A stretch of 8,505 nucleotides of DNA, from the NCBI GenBank assembly GCA_026706505.1, contig JAPOYQ010000900.1, positions 1-8,505 on the forward strand, read 5' to 3'. The stretch is from Gemmatimonadota bacterium. GTDB lineage: Bacteria; Latescibacterota; UBA2968; UBA8231. The notes beneath the pieces are model-generated. The model did not search any database and was not told the origin of the DNA. It was given only the letters and a program-made list of their open reading frames with translations. Made by a program: the position numbers and the translations under genes. This document shows, piece by piece, positions 5,111 through 8,505 of the stretch. Position 1 is the stretch's first letter, and every line of letters begins with the position of its first letter.

Positions 5111-8050
5111 ATGAAGTCTTTGACTGGCAGTCTCATCGGATTGATGTTGAGCGTCTGCGTCTGCACCGCGAGCGAAACCGAGCAACACTACTCGCCCCAA
5201 GAGCTAGAAGCGGCGAAAGCCAAGCTGCGCGACCATAATCGGTTGTGGACGAGGCGCGGACCAGAGGAGGCCGACCTGGGGGCACTCTACGCGCGTCAGC
5301 TAGAAGGGCAGTTGGACGGGCGCCGAGAGATCCAAGAGCAAGCCGACGCGATCTTGGAACGGGAGCCGGACAACCCGTGGGGGCTCTACGCGCAAGCACT
5401 CGCTTTTCTGACGGACTGGCAGCATTTCGACGAGGCGGCCGAGTCTAGCTTGCGCGCTTGGAGGCTGCTGCCCCGGCCGGAGTTCGCTGCGACGTACCTT
5501 CAGGCGCTTCGGTTCAGAAACACGGAAGCGGGAATGGCATTTCTGGACTCCCTAGATGCGGCGACGCTCCAGCATCCCGAAATCCTCCATGCCCGCGCGG
5601 AACTCGAGTACCGGGCACAGTACTCGCTGAATAATCCCGCCTATGCGGACACAAGCCTCGCTACTCTGGCCGCACTGCGAACGCGTTGGCCCGATCACGT
5701 CAGCGGCTACCTTAGCGCCGCGCAACAACTACACCGATCCGACAAGCCGCAGGAAGCACTCCCGCTGATCAAAGAGGCCATTCGTCTCTCCCCAAGCTCC
5801 GCGGATGTGCGCTACTTGCATTGGCAAATTCTCAACGAGACGGATCAGCTCCCCGCCGACGAGCGACGTCCCGCCATTGAGGCCAGCATCGCCGCCTATC
5901 GGCAGGCCGTGCCGGAAACCATACGCGGTCTCGCCCTACTCACCATGGCTTATAGGAACGTACTCGAGGACGAAGAGCAGGCCGCGGCGCTCGAGGCGAA
6001 GCTGATGGCGCAGGCTCCCGCGAGTTGGCATGCGTCGCGGGTTCACCAAGAGAAGTTCCGACGGGAGTACCAACGCTTACAGTCCGAGTTGGAGCGCATC
6101 GTCCGCAGGGACGCGCCCGAGTACCAAAATCGGCTTCGCCTCATCTGCGACGCGGCCTATCGGTTCCTCGAAAAACCCCTCTACGACGATAGCTTTCGCG
6201 AGGGGCCGTACCGAGCGCTTCTTGGTTCCCTAAGCGCCATGAAGCCGATTCCGGCCGAAGAACTCGCCGAGGCGGTGCGCGGCTTGGTCCGGTACGGACG
6301 ACAGCCCAACCCGTACGTAACGTACGGTGCCCTTATCTTGATGACTGATCGCACGCCCTACGCCGAGGAGGCGGCCGAACTCGCTCAGGGCGTCATACAA
6401 GCCATGCTCGATAGAGCCGAAGAGGATACTCGGGGGGAGGGTCGGATGAACTTCTACTTGGGCCTCATCTACGACGCCCTCGGATGGGCTCTCTACAAAG
6501 CGGGTCATATCGAGGAAGGCCGCAACGAGATCGAGCGGGCACTGAAGTTTTCGCAGAGAAACACCCGTGCGCACTATCACTTAGGCCAGATGTTCGAGCA
6601 CATAGCGACCGAGGCCGAGGCTCGGGATGCAGCCGAGACAGCCGACACTTGGCTCGACAAGGCCGCGGACGCCTATCGCGCCGGCCTCGAAGTCCGAAGC
6701 TGGGGCCCCAACCCCTGCCAAGCGGCCTTAGCCGCGCTGTACGAGCGCCGACACGGCTCGCGCGAAGGGTTCGACGAGTATCTCGCTACGCTCCGCGGCG
6801 AGGACGCTCCCAGCCCGGTCCGCTTAACGCCCAAGATCGACCTCCACCTTGAACCGGTACCGGTCGAAGGTCTCCCCGACCGCACGCTCAACCTCCCGCC
6901 CGGCTTTAAGGTCAAACTCTTCTCCGACCAAGTAGATAAAGCCCGCTTTATGGCATGGGACGACCAAGGCGTCCTACACGTGGCCAACATGAAGCCTCAG
7001 AGTACATGGAACCCGGTCCCCGGCCGCCAAAGCACGGTGTTAGCCCTGCCCGACAAAGACGGCGATGGCCGCGCCGACACCGTGTACAAAGCTGCCGACG
7101 ACCTTAACTGGCCCCACGGCATCGCCTTCTACCAAGGAGCGCTCTTTGTCGCCGATGACGATGCGATCTATCGCCTCGAAGACCAAGACGCGGACGGCTT
7201 TTACGAGGAGCGCGCCGTCTTCGCCGAGGTGCCCGGTTTTATGGGTCGTCCCGTTGAGCACGTGACGCATACGCTGGTCTTCGACGAGTCCAACGACAAG
7301 CTCTACTTCCACATTGGCTCAGGTTGCGACGTCTGCCGCGAAGACGACCCGGAGCGGTCCACCGTCATGCAAATAAACACCGATGGCACGGGCCGACGGA
7401 TTTTTGCCGCTGGGCTGCGCAATGCCATCGGCCTCGCCTTGCACCCGACCACCGGCGAGCTGTGGGCTGCCAACACCGGGCACGACCGCGAAGGCCCAGA
7501 TCGACCGCCGGAGTGGATCACCCCCCTGCGCGACGGTGGCTTCTATGGCTGGCCGTTGGCGTACGGGGACAAAGTCTGGACCGATTTCTCCTCCTACGGA
7601 AGGTCCATCTTGCCGCTGACTGCTGCCGATTCGCTGTTAGTTGCCAACATGGATACTCCAGCCGTCCTCATCCCCGCCCACTTGGCACCCATGGCGCTGC
7701 ACTTCTACACGCACGACCAGTTCCCGCCCCAGTACAAACACGCCGCGTTTGTCGCCTGCCGCGCCGGAGCTTTGGGCAACGATCCCGGCTACAAGGTCAT
7801 GGCGCTCTTTGCCGATCCAGATGGCTCCAACGCCCGCGTCGCCGACTTTCTCACCGGCTTCCGGCTCGATTCCGACGAGGATAACGAGGATGCCGGATTG
7901 GCTGGGTTATTCGGTTTTTTCTCTTTTCATTTCAGTAACGCATGGGGTAAGCCGGTTGGGCTGACTACCGACGAGGCCGGACACCTCTACATGACCAGCG
8001 ACGAAATCACCCAAGCCATCTTCCGCATTGAGTTTTCAGATAGCTTCTAA
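5111..8050 (+). CDS. Exported TPR protein fused to a PQQ-type sugar/sorbosone dehydrogenase beta-propeller
   Basis: 979 residues. The start at 5111 is chosen because it gives a signal peptide (MKSLTGSLIGLMLSVCVCTA, cleavage near CTA-SE) and matches the ATG of the paralogue at 8201; AAAGG lies ten bases upstream. Residues about 23-558 are the TPR scaffold shared with the gene at 670. Residues about 575-979 are a six-bladed-propeller dehydrogenase of the glucose/sorbosone dehydrogenase group (COG2133-like): LPPGFKVKLFSD, WPHGIAFY, HVTHTLVFD, GSGCDVC (C739, C742), AAGLRNAIGLALHPTTGELW, and DGGFYGWP. Two acidic Ca-binding-like loops, DKDGDGRAD (from 648) and DQDADGFYE (from 691), are visible. Relatives oxidise sugars or aldehydes in the periplasm with PQQ; substrate and cofactor here are not provable. 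Near 5250 it lacks 12 codons present in both paralogues, removing much of the first TPR helix pair. Confidence 0.9.
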   Translation: MKSLTGSLIGLMLSVCVCTASETEQHYSPQELEAAKAKLRDHNRLWTRRGPEEADLGALYARQLEGQLDGRREIQEQADAILEREPDNPWGLYAQALAFLTDWQHFDEAAESSLRAWRLLPRPEFAATYLQALRFRNTEAGMAFLDSLDAATLQHPEILHARAELEYRAQYSLNNPAYADTSLATLAALRTRWPDHVSGYLSAAQQLHRSDKPQEALPLIKEAIRLSPSSADVRYLHWQILNETDQLPADERRPAIEASIAAYRQAVPETIRGLALLTMAYRNVLEDEEQAAALEAKLMAQAPASWHASRVHQEKFRREYQRLQSELERIVRRDAPEYQNRLRLICDAAYRFLEKPLYDDSFREGPYRALLGSLSAMKPIPAEELAEAVRGLVRYGRQPNPYVTYGALILMTDRTPYAEEAAELAQGVIQAMLDRAEEDTRGEGRMNFYLGLIYDALGWALYKAGHIEEGRNEIERALKFSQRNTRAHYHLGQMFEHIATEAEARDAAETADTWLDKAADAYRAGLEVRSWGPNPCQAALAALYERRHGSREGFDEYLATLRGEDAPSPVRLTPKIDLHLEPVPVEGLPDRTLNLPPGFKVKLFSDQVDKARFMAWDDQGVLHVANMKPQSTWNPVPGRQSTVLALPDKDGDGRADTVYKAADDLNWPHGIAFYQGALFVADDDAIYRLEDQDADGFYEERAVFAEVPGFMGRPVEHVTHTLVFDESNDKLYFHIGSGCDVCREDDPERSTVMQINTDGTGRRIFAAGLRNAIGLALHPTTGELWAANTGHDREGPDRPPEWITPLRDGGFYGWPLAYGDKVWTDFSSYGRSILPLTAADSLLVANMDTPAVLIPAHLAPMALHFYTHDQFPPQYKHAAFVACRAGALGNDPGYKVMALFADPDGSNARVADFLTGFRLDSDEDNEDAGLAGLFGFFSFHFSNAWGKPVGLTTDEAGHLYMTSDEITQAIFRIEFSDSF
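5177..6784 (+). repeat. TPR scaffold module, copy 2
   Basis: Paralogous to 742-2388 along its length. Landmark blocks shared by both copies are HYSPQELEAAKAKLR, EIQEQADAILER, YRFLEKPLY, AMKPIPAEELA, YERRHGSREG and DEYL. It is 13 codons shorter, of which 12 are the deletion near 5250. Similarity ends at GACGAGTATCTC (6773-6784), the same point as in copy 1, and an unrelated dehydrogenase domain follows. Confidence 0.85.
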
Positions 8051-8079
8051 AAATTAATGAAACGTCTGCCGCAAAATCC

Positions 8080-8200
8080 CGTTTCCTTATGTTTGAACAG
8101 CACGGCCTCAAACCACTAGCGTTTCCGTGTCTGTCCAGCCTACGCACGCATCGCCTCCGGGAAGAGCCGCCTCAAAACCCTTTCTAACGGTGTTTGCCCT
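8080..8200 (+). repeat. Duplicated gene leader, copy B
   Basis: Partner of 4990-5110. It begins 30 bases after the stop of the dehydrogenase gene and leads to the third scaffold gene. The Shine-Dalgarno-like AAAGG of copy A is AACGG here, suggesting weaker initiation. There is no obvious terminator between 8050 and this leader, so transcription from the previous gene may also enter. Confidence 0.8.
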
Positions 8201-8505
8201 ATGAAGTCTTTGATCGGCAGTCTCATCGGATTGATGTTGAGCGTCTGCATCTGCACCGCGAGCGAAGCCGAGCAACACTACTCGCCCCAAGAGCTGGAAG
8301 CGGCGAAAGCACAACTGCGCGCGCACAATCGGTTGTGGACGTTCGAGGCGGGAGCTGTATTCGCCCGGGAATGGTTGAGCCGCGCACCGGAGGACGCCGA
8401 ACTGCGTGCACTCTACGCGCGTCAGCTAGAAGGTCAGTGGTACGGGCGTCGAGAGATCCAAGAGCAAGCCGACGCGATCTTGGAACGGGAGCCGGATAAC
8501 CCGTG
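8201..8505 (+). CDS. Third exported TPR scaffold paralogue, N-terminal part
   Basis: The first 101 codons are visible and the frame is open at the window edge. The signal peptide (MKSLIGSLIGLMLSVCICTA) is nearly identical to that of the gene at 5111. The following TPR segment is almost the same too, but it keeps the FEAGAVFAREWL helix that the gene at 5111 has lost, as does the gene at 670 (FEAGAILAQEWL). It starts the same scaffold module at about 8267. Its C-terminal domain, which by analogy would decide its activity, lies beyond the window. Confidence 0.85.
   Translation, partial: MKSLIGSLIGLMLSVCICTASEAEQHYSPQELEAAKAQLRAHNRLWTFEAGAVFAREWLSRAPEDAELRALYARQLEGQWYGRREIQEQADAILEREPDNP

Noticed and set aside
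7324..7884. 186-codon plus-strand frame inside the dehydrogenase domain
   Set aside because: Arg/Pro/His-rich shadow of the dehydrogenase frame, which has clear family motifs over the same bases.

Overview
The window comes from a GC-rich (roughly 60% by eye) Gram-negative-type bacterium. The evidence is exported periplasmic-style redox proteins, two sigma-54-type promoter motifs and a VapBC/FitAB-type toxin-antitoxin pair. I cannot assign a phylum from the sequence alone. The genes are accessory in character: tandem paralogues, a toxin-antitoxin module, a gene interrupted by a stop codon, and repeats.

Layout: (1) 1-347 is the 3' end of a thioredoxin-fold protein in which both cysteines of the usual CxxC are serine. 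(2) 348-669 is a leader with a sigma-54-like motif. (3) 670-2886 encodes an exported protein with a long TPR region and a C-terminal TlpA-like thioredoxin domain (WCGPC). (4) 2932-3607, on the minus strand, is a vapBC pair with a well-formed promoter and an overlapping palindromic operator. (5) 3608-3948 is non-coding and holds a tandem repeat pair, an AT-rich block and a consensus sigma-54 promoter. (6) 3949-4464 is a small exported protein of unknown function; its frame stays open after an amber codon until 4746. (7) 4747-5110 is non-coding and holds three strong hairpins, two of which are copies of each other with a compensatory base-pair change, followed by a leader found again upstream of the last gene. 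(8) 5111-8050 encodes a second exported TPR protein, closely related to gene 3 over its TPR part but ending in a PQQ-type sugar/sorbosone dehydrogenase beta-propeller. (9) 8201 to the window end is the start of a third TPR paralogue.

The main result is the tandem family. One signal-peptide-plus-TPR scaffold is repeated at least three times. Between the two complete copies, similarity stops abruptly at the same codon (after 2388 and after 6784), and different redox domains follow: a thioredoxin in one and a quinoprotein-type dehydrogenase in the other. This looks like a constant exported scaffold with exchangeable redox effector domains. The shared function is inference: the TPR part could assemble these enzymes at a common periplasmic or envelope site. 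The toxin-antitoxin pair and the interrupted gene lie between the two scaffold copies and probably reflect insertion and recombination at the locus.
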